Assembly: GCA_026075535.2 (NCBI GenBank)
Contig: AP026550.1
Span: forward strand, 8,556,001 to 8,620,000
Reading direction: 5' to 3'
DNA from: Tricholoma matsutake
Lineage: Eukaryota; Basidiomycota; Agaricomycetes; Agaricales; Tricholomataceae
Length of the DNA stretch: 64,000 nucleotides
The translations under genes were made by a program, and so were the position numbers. Positions 52,001 to 64,000 of the stretch are shown here, piece by piece. Under the pieces are notes generated by a model. It made no database searches. It saw only the letters and a list, made by a program, of their open reading frames with translations, and had not been told where the DNA came from. Within the stretch, counting starts at the first letter, position 1. Each line of letters begins with the position of its first letter.

Positions 52001-55000
52001 AATGCCCCTTCCATTGCTGGTGCCCACATTGCATAAATATCCATCACCTTTACATTGACAAGCCTCATTGCTTCTGCAGCTATCACTTCATCTTCCCATT
52101 GACTGACAGCCTGGTTGCCGAATGTTGCTGTGAGTTGTATGTGATGCTTGCTGAGTTGTGTGGAGGTCTCAAGGGCTTCTCAATATTTTGAGCACAGTGT
52201 AATTGCCATTCCAAGCATTTTCTTGTGATTTGAATCTGTAGTGTGATCATCAAGCATTTCTGCCTGATGTGGCAAGGTTGCTGTTCTGACTGTGGGGGAA
52301 ATGGAATTCAGCATTGACCATAGAGACTCAAGTATTTTGCCTGCTACAATGCTGGACCCTGGAATGAAAGATGGAGCATAGCAAAAAAAGCATTCATCCT
52401 TGTAGCCATGAACATGCATAAGCCCAATGGCCTGGTCAATGGTCAAGCCAGCTGGAAGATGGGCACCAATACATTCCTGAAGGTGGATAATGTACTGGCA
52501 GACAATGTCATAAATGAGCATGACTCCCTGTTGAGGGTCAACTCTGGTGGTCTTCAGTGCTTGAAGGAAAGCAAAGTGGACATTCTTCTGTTGTTCTCCC
52601 TGAAACAGGTTTACCAATGCATTGGGGGCATAACAGCCATGCCATGCACATGCAATGGCCACCAACCTAGTAATATCACAGGCCTTTGATGCCTGTAGAG
52701 CATTCACAATGGCCTGGAATTTATTTTCACAAGGAACCTTCTGGCCAAGCAAATATGCATCAGGCCAGCTTTGGACATTGGGAAGGGACTGGTACATACT
52801 GTCAAGTGTTCTATGGCAGACAGGAGGAACTGCTCATATTCAGCCTTGTTTGGAGCCATGCCTGCTCCATCCCATAGCCACACATCATTGGAGTTCTTCT
52901 GCCGAACATGGTTGGCCTTGAAATTGTCATCGGCCACAAAAATATGTTTATAAACAAATCTGAATGACATATTCATTGTTGATGCTAATGCAGTGGTTGA
53001 TTGTAGTCACGCACTGGTTCACATCTTCCTGCCAATTTTCTGGTATATTTATGCCTGGCTGAGGACAGGCTGGACAGAAATTGGCCAGTGATCCTGGTTC
53101 AGGATTTAATGGATCCTTTTGATTGTGTCCATACCCTGCCCAGTTCAATTTTTTCATCCAATACCATAGGTGGGACAAGCGCTGAAGCTCATGGTAGAGA
53201 TTTACAACTTCAGCTGGCTGCATTGGTAACATTATGCACCAAATCAGCTGATAAGATTGATATGCCGATGCCTTCAATTCCAGATTGCAGAGCCAAAATT
53301 GATCAAGGATGTGGACAGTGAAAAGAGTCCATATTTTGGTGAAACTTGTAGGAAGTAAGCAACTGGCCACAAGGTCCAATGGAATTCGGTGTTCCCCCAT
53401 GCAACTGCAGGTTACCATTGCTAAGTGATGGACTCCATTAGTATGCACCACACAGACATAAGTGTTGTTCAGAGCATCAGAAGTTGGTGCCATGATCAGC
53501 CCAGCATTGGTTGGCTCAGCATCGGCCAGGTTCTGATGTGCTGGTATATCACTAGGCAAGTATGGTGCAAAGCCAAGAATGTCTTCATCAGTGGCTTGCA
53601 CTTCACATTCATCATCACTGTCAATGAAGTCTTGAAGACCATCATTGCCAACTTCAGTATTGCCCTGTCTTTCATGCAAGAGGGCATCAAGGCATGCAAA
53701 AAATTTGGCATCGGCCTGGGTGTCATCTGCATGATCATTGCCTTCCATTGTGCTATCCATCTCTGTATCTCAGGCCGATGCCATGGATTGGCCAGGAGAT
53801 TGGCCCACTGTTGCTCTGCATTTGAGCAATTCATTGAGTCATTGTCAGGTCATGGGGTTGATGCCGACATTTCTCAGGGCCGAGGGGATGGGGCTGATGC
53901 CAATGTATCTCAGGGCCAATGCCATGCATCAGCTGGTGTAGTGGCAGACTGTTGCTCTGCATGATCTTTCATCTCCTTGAATGCCTCCAAATATTGACTT
54001 TGAAACTCCAGAGACTTGCAAATCGGTTGATCAGTCTCATGTTTGATGAGAATGTATGTTCCAACTTCCCATAGCTTGGCCTGGCGGAAGTGTGTGCCAG
54101 TCCAGCATTCAATATGATAGAAGGGATTGTGCTGGCATGTTATGCGCATACATGCATGACACAGTGTACTGCCTAGTGAACAATCAATGCATCTCCAAAT
54201 GGCCCATTTATTGAATTCACAGTGGTTGCACACTTGTCTGTCAATGGACCATGCCTGCCACGATAAGGATGCTTGTAGCAATTCATCCACATGTCCCACA
54301 AATTCTAAGACATAGTCTCGCTGTCTCTGTTATGTACTTATGAACCTTCTCTCTTTGTAAGCAAATGAGAGTGAGATGCTGACCATCCCAATATGTGGCT
54401 GTGTTGTCTCCTTGGGCACCTGAGGATTTTGAACACCCCATTCCAGGGGAATGTGGAGATTATCCTGTGTAGTAGGATAGCCTTCTGCTATTGCAATAAG
54501 GGGGACCTTGATACACTTTGTTGTCAGTCCAGTGTCTGTATTGACCTGAATATCCACATGTGTCACAGTATCTACTACATCATCATCGTCTTCATGCAGG
54601 GAGGCATTCTTCTTGGATCTTCTCTTTCGTTTGTATGGTGCTCTTGTTAGACTCATGATGATTTGAGGAGGATTGATGGAATATGTGGATTGATGGAATA
54701 TGTGGGTGGGCTGTGTAAATATTATCAGCCATGTGTGAGCCTCATGCTGATATCTTGATAGTATGATACAACCATTCTTTTGCCAACATCAATCCCCCCT
54801 GAAATGCTGTGTAAATAATATCAACATGTGATGCTTGTGCTAATCTTTCGATATCATTAAGTATGATACGACCATTCTTTTGCCAACATCAATCCCCCCT
54901 GAAATGCTGTGTAAATAATATTGACATGTGATGCTTGTGCTAATCTTTCGATATCATTGATAACAGCCATTCTTTCACCCACACCAGTCCCTTCACCATG

Positions 55001-58000
55001 CTGCTTGAGCCATCATCAGCCAACCCAACAAGGAGACAGTACTGGAAGAACAGCAAATATACAATTGAAGAGCAGGCAATCATTGAGCCATATTGGGATG
55101 CATTCCAATCACAGGAATTGAAAGCAGGCCAATTGCAAATACTCAAGTGTGACATTCTGCCTGTGATATTCAATTACTGGAGGACAACTGGAAATGACCC
55201 ACAGGATGAGGCAGAGAGTTGTATTCATGCAAAGGTGAACTACCAAGCATGTCAAGCATGTCAAGTTTACAATTTTGATCACATTGCCTGGAACTAACAA
55301 CATGGCTTTCCAACAACTGGCAAATGACCAAGGGCTGTTCACAGAAATCAAACAAATTCAAAGTAAAGAGATCAGAAGTTATTTGGAGTTTATACCATGA
55401 TCAAGTGTTCCAAGAGATTGCAAACATGTTAGGCATTGAGGAAGCCAACTCAAGTACACCTGGATGGTTCAAAATGTGACTGCCAGCAATAAAGAGGGTT
55501 TTCAACAGCATGAGTGCAGCAGAACAGGCAGAGATTGATGCAGAACAGGAAAAAATGGAGAGAGAAGGATATCCTGAACAGACTAAGTGAAGGTATGCAA
55601 TTGCCATTGCTGTTGCCATTGCTGACATAATATGACAGGTTGGCAGAGAAGAATTCATGTAAGCGTGTGGAGGAGACTGCATGAGAACATTGGCTAGAAA
55701 TGGGCATGTTGTCCATGACATTTACAGCTTATACTGCACCCAATGGTTTGATGGTTGGAGATGCATGAGTGGTCAAATCTTCATCTGCCAATGCATTGCT
55801 GATGCTGACCCTGAAAGCAGTCATGAAAATGTTGCCTCCCTGATGGCCACCCCTGCATGATCATTCATTGACATGTATCATGATCAAGTCCAGGAGCTTA
55901 AACAGAATTTCATGACATATCTTAAGTCTCTATGTGCACCAGACCTCACTGCTTCACAGTCAGCAATGCAATGTGCCCCATCACAAGTCCTTCCAATGAC
56001 AAATGATGGGTTCCCCATCCTGCCATCACCATGGAGCCAATCACAATACAAGAAGAAGCAGCTAGAGGAATTGTTTATTTTGTATGTTGGGCAGCATTAC
56101 ACTGTGGAAAATTTTCCTGGTCCACAAACCATCATCTTATGCTTCTTGACCAAAACAGAACTGGCTAACAATGGTCATAGTCACCATGTCCATTCAAGGC
56201 AATTGCTGATCAGACCTCATCATTCATCAGTCATTAATATCTCCCAGCTGCATTCAAACTGAGAGACCCACAAAACATGCAGAAGAGTCTTATAGAAGAC
56301 CTCTTTGAGCATGTTCTGCAGTGGCAAACCACACATGGCCCTGAAAGAGCATTCAGGTTCAAGGGAATCAAAGCCAGTGATGGGAGTGTGGCTCCTGCAT
56401 GCTACACAAGCAATGTGCCACCCTCCAGACCATCTGCATCCAGTGGCCAACGTAACAATGCTGCTAGGCCTACTGGTGCTGATGCCACTGCCACTGCCAA
56501 TGCTGAGAGGACAGGCAAAACAAGGTGCCACTTAATGGAAAAGAGACCAGCAAAGGGCAAAGTGAACCTGGACCAAAGCTCAACAACCCTTCCCCCAGCA
56601 TGCCCCAGTTCCTCGCAGCTGACAGATACAAATCAGGCAAACTATGTACAAGTCAGTCAAACAGAAATGGACAGACTCTATGGAGTTGGTGTCCCTCGAC
56701 CACAGCCCACTGATGGTGACCCACAGTACTTGGTTCCTTGAGAGATATATGCAAAGCGCACTAATGTTGTTTCACCACACAACCACAACCAATGCCCTAT
56801 TGATCCTTCATTATTGGAAAGAGGTGACACAAATGCAACCAGAGCCCTCTTAGTGTTGCCATGGCTTGAGCTGCATTTTTTGCTATCTTGGGAAATAATT
56901 ATGTAAAATCACTAAAATATTTGAGGAGCTAGATCCCATCAAAAGCCCCCTCAGCTTTTGATGGGATCTGGCTCCTCAAATATCTTAGTGATTTTACGTA
57001 ATTTATTTCCCAAGATAGCAAAACCATGGCTCGAGCCATGGCAACACTAAGCCCTCTTTCCTTTTCCTTTCGTCACCTGTTTACCTTTTTGTGGCCTTGA
57101 TGCCTTACCAACTGTCCCTCTCTCACAATGAACTTTGAGTTTACCACAATCATAACAGGCTTTCTTGCTGTTAACCTGATCATAGCAAATCCACACAAAT
57201 TCGATGCAGCATGAGCAAGGCATAACTTCCGGGTTGCCACCCTGAGGTTTCACTCAGGCAACTTCTTTCTGCCAGTTGTCAGCACTGTCTGTTAATTCAT
57301 CCTCTTCCTGGCCATATTCATCCCCAGAATCCTCACTCTTGGCCACCATTACAATGTCAGGGAAGGACAGTGCCCTTGCAGCTGGCATTTTCTCCTGGCG
57401 ATGGAGCGCTCTCCATTGCCTGTAAGGTGTAAGTGGAGACTGTGATACTGTGGGTTGTTGTGTGACCACTGCTGGGAGTGTCGATTGGGCTGGAATAGGT
57501 TGAGAATGAGGTAATGTTGCTGTCCCCCCAGATGCTGATGCCATTCCTGTTCCTGTTCCTGTTCCCATTCCTGTTCCCATTCCCATTCCCATTTTCATTG
57601 CTGTTGGCGCTGGCATTGCCTTTGCTCCTGGCACTACCTTTTCCTTTGCCACTGGTGCTGGCACTGCCTTTGATGATGCTGCTGGTGCTCCCATTGCCAT
57701 TGCCATTGCCACTGGTCCTGCCATTGCAGTTGCCATGGCCATTCCTGTTCCTGTTGCCCCTTTAATTTTGTTCACATCAAACCTCTTCATTGCCTTCTGT
57801 TGTTCCTCCACAAAAGCTTTGTCTCCCGTCTTCCCTGACTGCTTCCATGCCAAAATGAAGCCCCACAAGAAGGTTGTGGCACCAAATACTGCCTGTACAT
57901 TCTCGGCCTGAATATCTCTTTGCCAAGTGAATAATGTTTTCTAATTCCTTATAAGTACCATTCTCACCCATCCATGCCAATCACTTACCAGTGCCCAATG

Positions 58001-61000
58001 TTGCTCCTTCATCATGGCCCCAATGTTATCCATCCGGAGGCCATTGCAGATCACATTCTCAATGTCAGTTATTTGGTTGAGGACTTGTTCCCATGTTTCA
58101 TTCATGGTTGTCTACTTTGGATGGGTGATATAGATGTTAAATGATGTTTTTTCAACCATCACATGTTATGACCAATGAACATGATAACAGCAATAACTAT
58201 ACACAAACATTACCATCAAAGATAAGTGATCAATCATATCATATGACAATATGAACAAGCAGTGGCACACCAGGATGGACAGTATTCTGGACAGCTACAT
58301 CAGCATCAGCAGTGATGATGGGCAGCAATATCTAGTGCTGCATTTCATGATTCCCACTACCAGTCAGGCCTTTAAAGCCTATCAAAAAAAATCAGAATTC
58401 AATGTGTTCAATGCTGATGGGGGGGTAAGTCAATCCATTTGAACACAAATATGCCATCCCTATTCAGGGCTGATGCTGTGCACTTCGGGGCCGATGCCGA
58501 TGCTGTTGCTAATGTGAAACCCAATTGTAGTGCCAAAATATGTCAGATGCACCATACTTCATGATGGGCCAAGAGAAACTGATGCTACCTGCTGATCTGG
58601 TAAGTTGTCACCTCTGTCTGGTCATTAATCAATTCATGCTGTTGCAGGCCTTGACAGACAGGGAGTTGTTGAGCTGCCATGCAGCACTGAAGGCCCTGCG
58701 AGACCAATTTGGCATATTGTACAAGGATGCCAGTTATCATCTCTACTTGGCTGAGGTTGAGAAGCTCAAACAGCAAGATATCACCTTGAAGACATACATG
58801 ACTTTGAAGGAAAGGGTGGAGGATACCCTAGAATTATTTGAAAGCAGGTTGGCAGACATTATGGCCAGAATGCCATACCATGAGTGTAGTGAAGCCATTG
58901 CTGATTCCTGGAGGTGTGGCATCACCCAATGAGAAGGGGCTATCACACATTATAGCTAGGATGACCTTGTATCTTCTGTATCTACTTTCATGCTCTGATT
59001 TGGCTGATACCATTTTCCTTGGCCAATGCTGATGTTTTTAAGTTCAAGTTATTGGCTTTAATTAAAGGTGTCATCGATTCATGACCTGGCTCAATTTAAC
59101 TAATATAAAATGGAACAACAAGACCGGGGTTCAGCGGTCACCCAACTGCCATTGCCATTGCTGTTGCTGTGCTGTTGCTGTGCTGTTGCTGTGCCATTGC
59201 CATTGCCAATCGCCTATGTGACAACTTGGGTTTCCATGCATTCGATGCACTATATGTGCTTAAATAGCAGCTTGTGTTCCACACAGAATGCTCTCTAATG
59301 CACTCCATTGGTTACAATAGGTATAGGTACAGTTATATACAGTATGTTTGACAGCATCCACTGAACTGTATCATTCGATACAATGTAGCTTACCTACCTG
59401 ATATTTTGGTGAATTCTTGGATTTTCCCTGAATTTATAATACAGCTTTTTGAGATCAAAAAAGTTGCAAAAAGTTGGAACCTGACTGGACTTTGAAACAC
59501 TAGTCACTTCTGCAATCACAGGCTCTTGCACCATCATCATGAAGCTCCTTGGCCATAACATATCAATCCATCATGGCAAGCTGGTTGGAATCATTGGTGG
59601 TCTCATCCTCTCAGACCCTCTGAACAACTCCACTGTGATTTACACTGACCATCTCAATTTGACTAGGCTCATTGACAATAGCTGAACTTCAGTGAACATT
59701 GATGCTTGTTTTGACACATGAACAATCGTGCTTACTATAAATGGTTACTTCACCTCTTGAGTTCATGACAGGCAACCATCCTTTATACGAAGGGTCATTC
59801 AGCTGACTCCACAATTCCATCTATTCTTAATGCTTCTGCAGATTACTATGCATCCAAATCTCAACTTCTCCATCCCTACTTACACCATGCTCCCCTCCTA
59901 CTTACACCATGCTCCCCTCTCCACTTTCTTCATGGATCATTTCACCTTTTTCACCCCTGTTGACAGCTGGATTGAGTCTAACATACAAACCTTCACTGAC
60001 TGCTTGCTTTCAGCTCAATGTTCATTCTCATGAACTGGAGCTCAAACATGGCCTTCGCTTAATCCAATCTGTCTATGACCCAACCCCTCCCCCTTAATAT
60101 TCCTACTTGCAATCTTTATTGCCCTGGTTCAGCTTTACTTGCACTCAGGACAGCTTCCTACAGTGATGTGTCTCCACTCCCAACATAAAATCAACTCCCA
60201 TCAATGCCACTTTGGCTGCCTTGACATTCCCAAGGAAGATCATCACCTCTTTGTGAATGCCTGTATTTTGCCAAACTACAGATGAATAGTCTCTCAGCTG
60301 TTGTGGAATTTACTGAAGTCACTTGAACCTCCTTGATGCAGGTGGGTGCAGGCCAGTCAGTGATTGCCTGTACCTTTATTGGGTCCATCTTAATTCTATC
60401 AAGGCCAATCAATAATCCTAGGAACTCAATCTCTGTAAGGGCAACCTTATGATCAGCATGATAGTCGCAAAGGGAAAACCAAAGTTCAATTTCAACTCTA
60501 AACACAGAAATATTTACACACCTTGCAAGGGAAAACCAAAGAGAGAGGTCTAAGGTCTTTCTTCCTGCAGAGGGTGAGACTATGTATAGTAACCATGCAA
60601 CAAAGTAGAATGAATCTGTCCCAATGTGGAAGCAGACCTGTGGAAGTGAACCCATTGATCTGCCATCAAGGGTCACATATATTGGCTGCTTCCTGTGTTC
60701 CTGGACATTGTGCAATGAGTGTGGGACACTGTACACAGTCTGCACGACCATACAAAGCATCCTAGGAGTGGGTGATGAGGTTGCAACTATGTGGGAAGCA
60801 CACAGGGCAGTTGCAACTTCTGCAATGTTGTTGCAGGCAACAGGAAAGAGCAAGGACTGGGTATGGGAGTCATGAGTGAGTTAGGAATGGTTATGGCATT
60901 CATATTGAGGTTGAAATCAATCATGCACAAAGTTGCATGCAAGTTGCAAGTGAGTCAAAGTGTGCACAAGGGTTGCAAGTGGGTCAGAAGTGCACACAAA

Positions 61001-64000
61001 GGTCGGAAGTGGGTCACAGGTGTTGCTAGAGGTCATAGGTGGTTGCAGACCTTGTCAGGTGGTCCCCTGACAATCTTGCTTCCACCAAATACACACTTCT
61101 CTGTTTTCAAAAATAGATCATTCTCCACTACTCTCCATAACACCTCCTGCACTATTGCCTCATGATTTTCTTCATCCTCCATAAATATCAGAATGTTGTC
61201 AATAAATATTATCACCACGCCCTTGTCAATTACATCCTTGAACACATGGTTCATCATATTTTGGAAAGTCAGGGGACTGTTTGTCATCCCAAAAAACATG
61301 ACAAGCAGCTGGAAGGATCCTTGGCATGTGGCAAAGGCAGCCTTCCACTCATCTCTTCTCCTAATGCATACATTATTGTATTCCCATTATAGATCCAATT
61401 TCATGAAGACTTTGGCTTTCCCCACTTTATCAATCATTTCTGAGATCAAGGGTAGGGGGTACACATTCTTTACTGTCCACTCATTCAGATACCTATAATC
61501 TGTACACATTCTCTTTCTCTGATTCTTTTTTGGCACAAAGAATATTGGTGATGTCTGTGGGGATTTCAAAGGTTGGATGTATCCCTTGCATAATTGCTCA
61601 TTTAGGAATGCATCAACTTCTTCTTGTTCCTTCAGAGATAACAGATACACTTTTGACTTCTTTGGCACAAACCCTGGATTCATCTCAATTGCATGATCCC
61701 ATGGCTTCCACACCAGCATTTGCTCAGACTCTTTCTTCTGAAAGACTGACAAATCCTTGTTTGGTACACAATCCTCCACTGGCTTCTCCACATTCACTAT
61801 ATTCTTGTCCCATGACTGTCTTCCATGAATTTCTCTGAACATTTGCTCCTGCTATTCTTTCTCAATCACAATCAGAACTCCCCCATTTGGCATATCCTCA
61901 TCCTCCACCTCCTCCATCATTACAGAATACTTCCTCAGATGTTATTTCTCCTTCCTTTCCTTCTTCTCCTTTCTCACCTCTTCCTCTCATATACATTACA
62001 TTCTTTAGGAACAATGAGTCATTTGTACTTTCCCAGTCTTCCAATCAATCTCAGGATTATGCTTGCATAACTATGGACATCCTATTATTAGATTGGTCTT
62101 CCCAAGATTGCACACTTTGAATACAGCTTATTCCTGATGGCCCTGATACCTTGGTACCATAGTCACCTCCTCCTTAAAAGTTCCTCCACAATTTATCGTT
62201 TGATCAATATTATACACTGTTATGGGTTGCAATAGCTTGTGCATGCTAATACCATTTCTGGTAATTAAGGACTGATTGATAAATAATCCTGTAGCACCAC
62301 TATCGAGCAACACTTCCACATCAATTGCTGCATGCATGTCCACTGTCTTCAATCCTACAGTCAGAGTGATTTTGGGTTCTATTCACGCAAAGTGAATAAA
62401 GAATTTAGAGGTTCTTGGAAATAGTGTTCACCAATTCTCTTCATCACATGATTGAATTTTGTCTTCCTCAACTTTAATTTCCTTTTCAAAATTTCCCTGA
62501 GTTTCCTGATACTAGTACATTATAATGGTTCTGGGTCACCAATGGGGAAACCTTCACTGGGACTCTTCCACAAGATTCTGCTGCCTGCCTTTCTCCTGCT
62601 TCACTTCCTGAATTGTAGGTTGCCTAATCTGTCTCTTCTGCTTGAAATATGTCCTAACTGCCCACAGTTAAAAGATTTGAGTGGGGCATGTCTCCCCACT
62701 TGATCAACCTCCATAGTGTCTGGTGCTGCTGGCACCACAACATTAGGTGTCACTGCCATGGCCACTGGCTGTGCACTCAGAGCTTGCACTGCTGATTGTG
62801 CCTGAGGCATCTTTCTTTTCTCAGACTTTCCCCCTGATGGCTTTCCAAATTTACTACTTCCATACATCAACTTTGATTTGGCCTGTTCCTGCCAATATTG
62901 CTGATCAAGGTGCATCACCCAATCATACCACTTGTCCAACTTCTCTGGGATAGAAGGTAGTTGGTAGATAGACTTGAATAATGAGGGGTTCTATCCTGAC
63001 TTTCAAAATTCTCCTATATCCATCTGTGAAGCTTCTGCTTTGAACTGCAAAATAAACTCATCTGCCCTTAAGGAACCTTGGCACATGAATTTTAATTTGG
63101 CATTAGCTGTCGCCTTCAGATTAGAATCACCAAACTGAGCCTCCAATCTCTCCAAAAATTCCTTAAAAGTTGCAAATGGTTTGTTTCCCATGCCAATTTC
63201 ATTAATAGCCTCATTTCTTCAGAACTGTGCTTTTCCCCCTGGATGTATGAGAGAGCAAACATTGTCCTAGACTCAGCTGTACAAAACTCTGGCTTCCTCC
63301 CATGGGTGTACAATACTATAGAGCTGATGAACTATTTTGTATTTTCCATGGTACCATCAAAGACTTCTGGGGGCATGTACTTAGGTAAGCATGCTTTTCT
63401 ATCTTCAGACTCCTTCACCACCTGCAAATCATCCTGTGAAATCCACTCCACCATCTCCTCCATCTCATCATCTTTGTCTGCTGTTGTCTGTGGCTGCACT
63501 TCTGCTTGCCTGGGCTGGGATGCTGCAAACAGTGACACTAGTTGTGACACTTGTGTTGTATGCATGTCAATCTTCACCTCTAGCACTGGTGTGGGAATAG
63601 GATTAGGACTGGGATTAGAAGTTGATGGTTCAGAGATAATGGATAGATCTGTGATAAATCACTTCTTCAGCTAAGGTGGATCTTGGAGCTATGACTGAAT
63701 TCAGCTTGCAGCTAAAATAGTTGTCCAAATAAAGTAATGTAAATCATAATTAAACCAGATCCAATTGGTTGTCTGGTTGCAAGCTGTCCTAATTACAAGC
63801 ACTGTCTCTCGATCACTGGCAGTCACAATGTAAGGCAAGGCCTGGCATCAGCTTATGAAAGAAAAGGTAGATTACATATGCACAATTACTTCTGGCTCAT
63901 GCTGAAAGGATGAGTAATCTGATATGGCACAATGAAACAATGATGTATGCACAAGTAAGAGAAGGTGCACTTGTAAAGGGCAGTTGTGTTCTTCTGTTAG

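Overview
The window is from a filamentous basidiomycete, most likely an Agaricomycete (mushroom-forming fungus). Supporting signs are introns of 45-70 nt with GTATGT/GTAAGT donors and CTAAY-like branch points, single-copy fungal genes, and protein families largely confined to these fungi (CxC5/CxC6 and CxC2-KDZ cysteine clusters, GRF-like zinc finger proteins, F-box-like proteins). Genus and species cannot be told from the sequence.

Left part, 0-15 kb, is gene-bearing: a Baeyer-Villiger-type flavin monooxygenase (146-1862, +), a decayed GRF-like zinc finger gene (3772-5632, +), a CxC5/CxC6 gene (5820-8052, -), a spacer with a solo LTR and a hAT-type MITE, then three close ordinary genes: a small multi-pass membrane protein (11921-12635, +), a mitochondrial EngB/Mrx8-type GTPase (12806-13772, -) and an F-box-like gene (13965-14907, +).

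From 15 kb to the end the window is nested transposable elements, whose order of arrival can be read from target-site duplications (TSDs). (1) A decayed Ty1/copia element, 15378-21090, TSD ATGTT. (2) A MULE DNA transposon, 21282-35915, whose 3.4 kb core is split by a MITE, a chromodomain Ty3/gypsy element (22682-30133), a Tc1/mariner-like element (31097-34168) and a second MITE. (3) A minus-strand gypsy remnant with one LTR (36188-37540). (4) A plus-strand reverse transcriptase/RNase H gene whose halves lie 19.5 kb apart (37541-40008 and 59503-60285), also cut by a solo copia LTR. (5) Between the halves, a giant DNA transposon (40009-59502) with a 15-bp perfect terminal match, about 0.4-0.5 kb of imperfect terminal inverted repeat and an 8-bp TSD GTCACTTC. 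It carries a CxC2-KDZ transposase and at least four accessory genes, and is itself invaded by a nearly intact copia element (42400-48094), a 2.1 kb MULE-like non-autonomous element (49138-51221) and a foldback MITE (56851-57049). (6) A decayed minus-strand gypsy element (about 60330-63690).

One mutational theme runs through the repeats: CpG to TpG/CpA change. Arginine CGA codons have become TGA stops, and in two elements catalytic aspartates are lost by the same change. The copia copy at 42.4-48.1 kb has largely escaped and is the only element here that still looks capable of expression. Its gag and pol lie in one frame separated by a single UGA.
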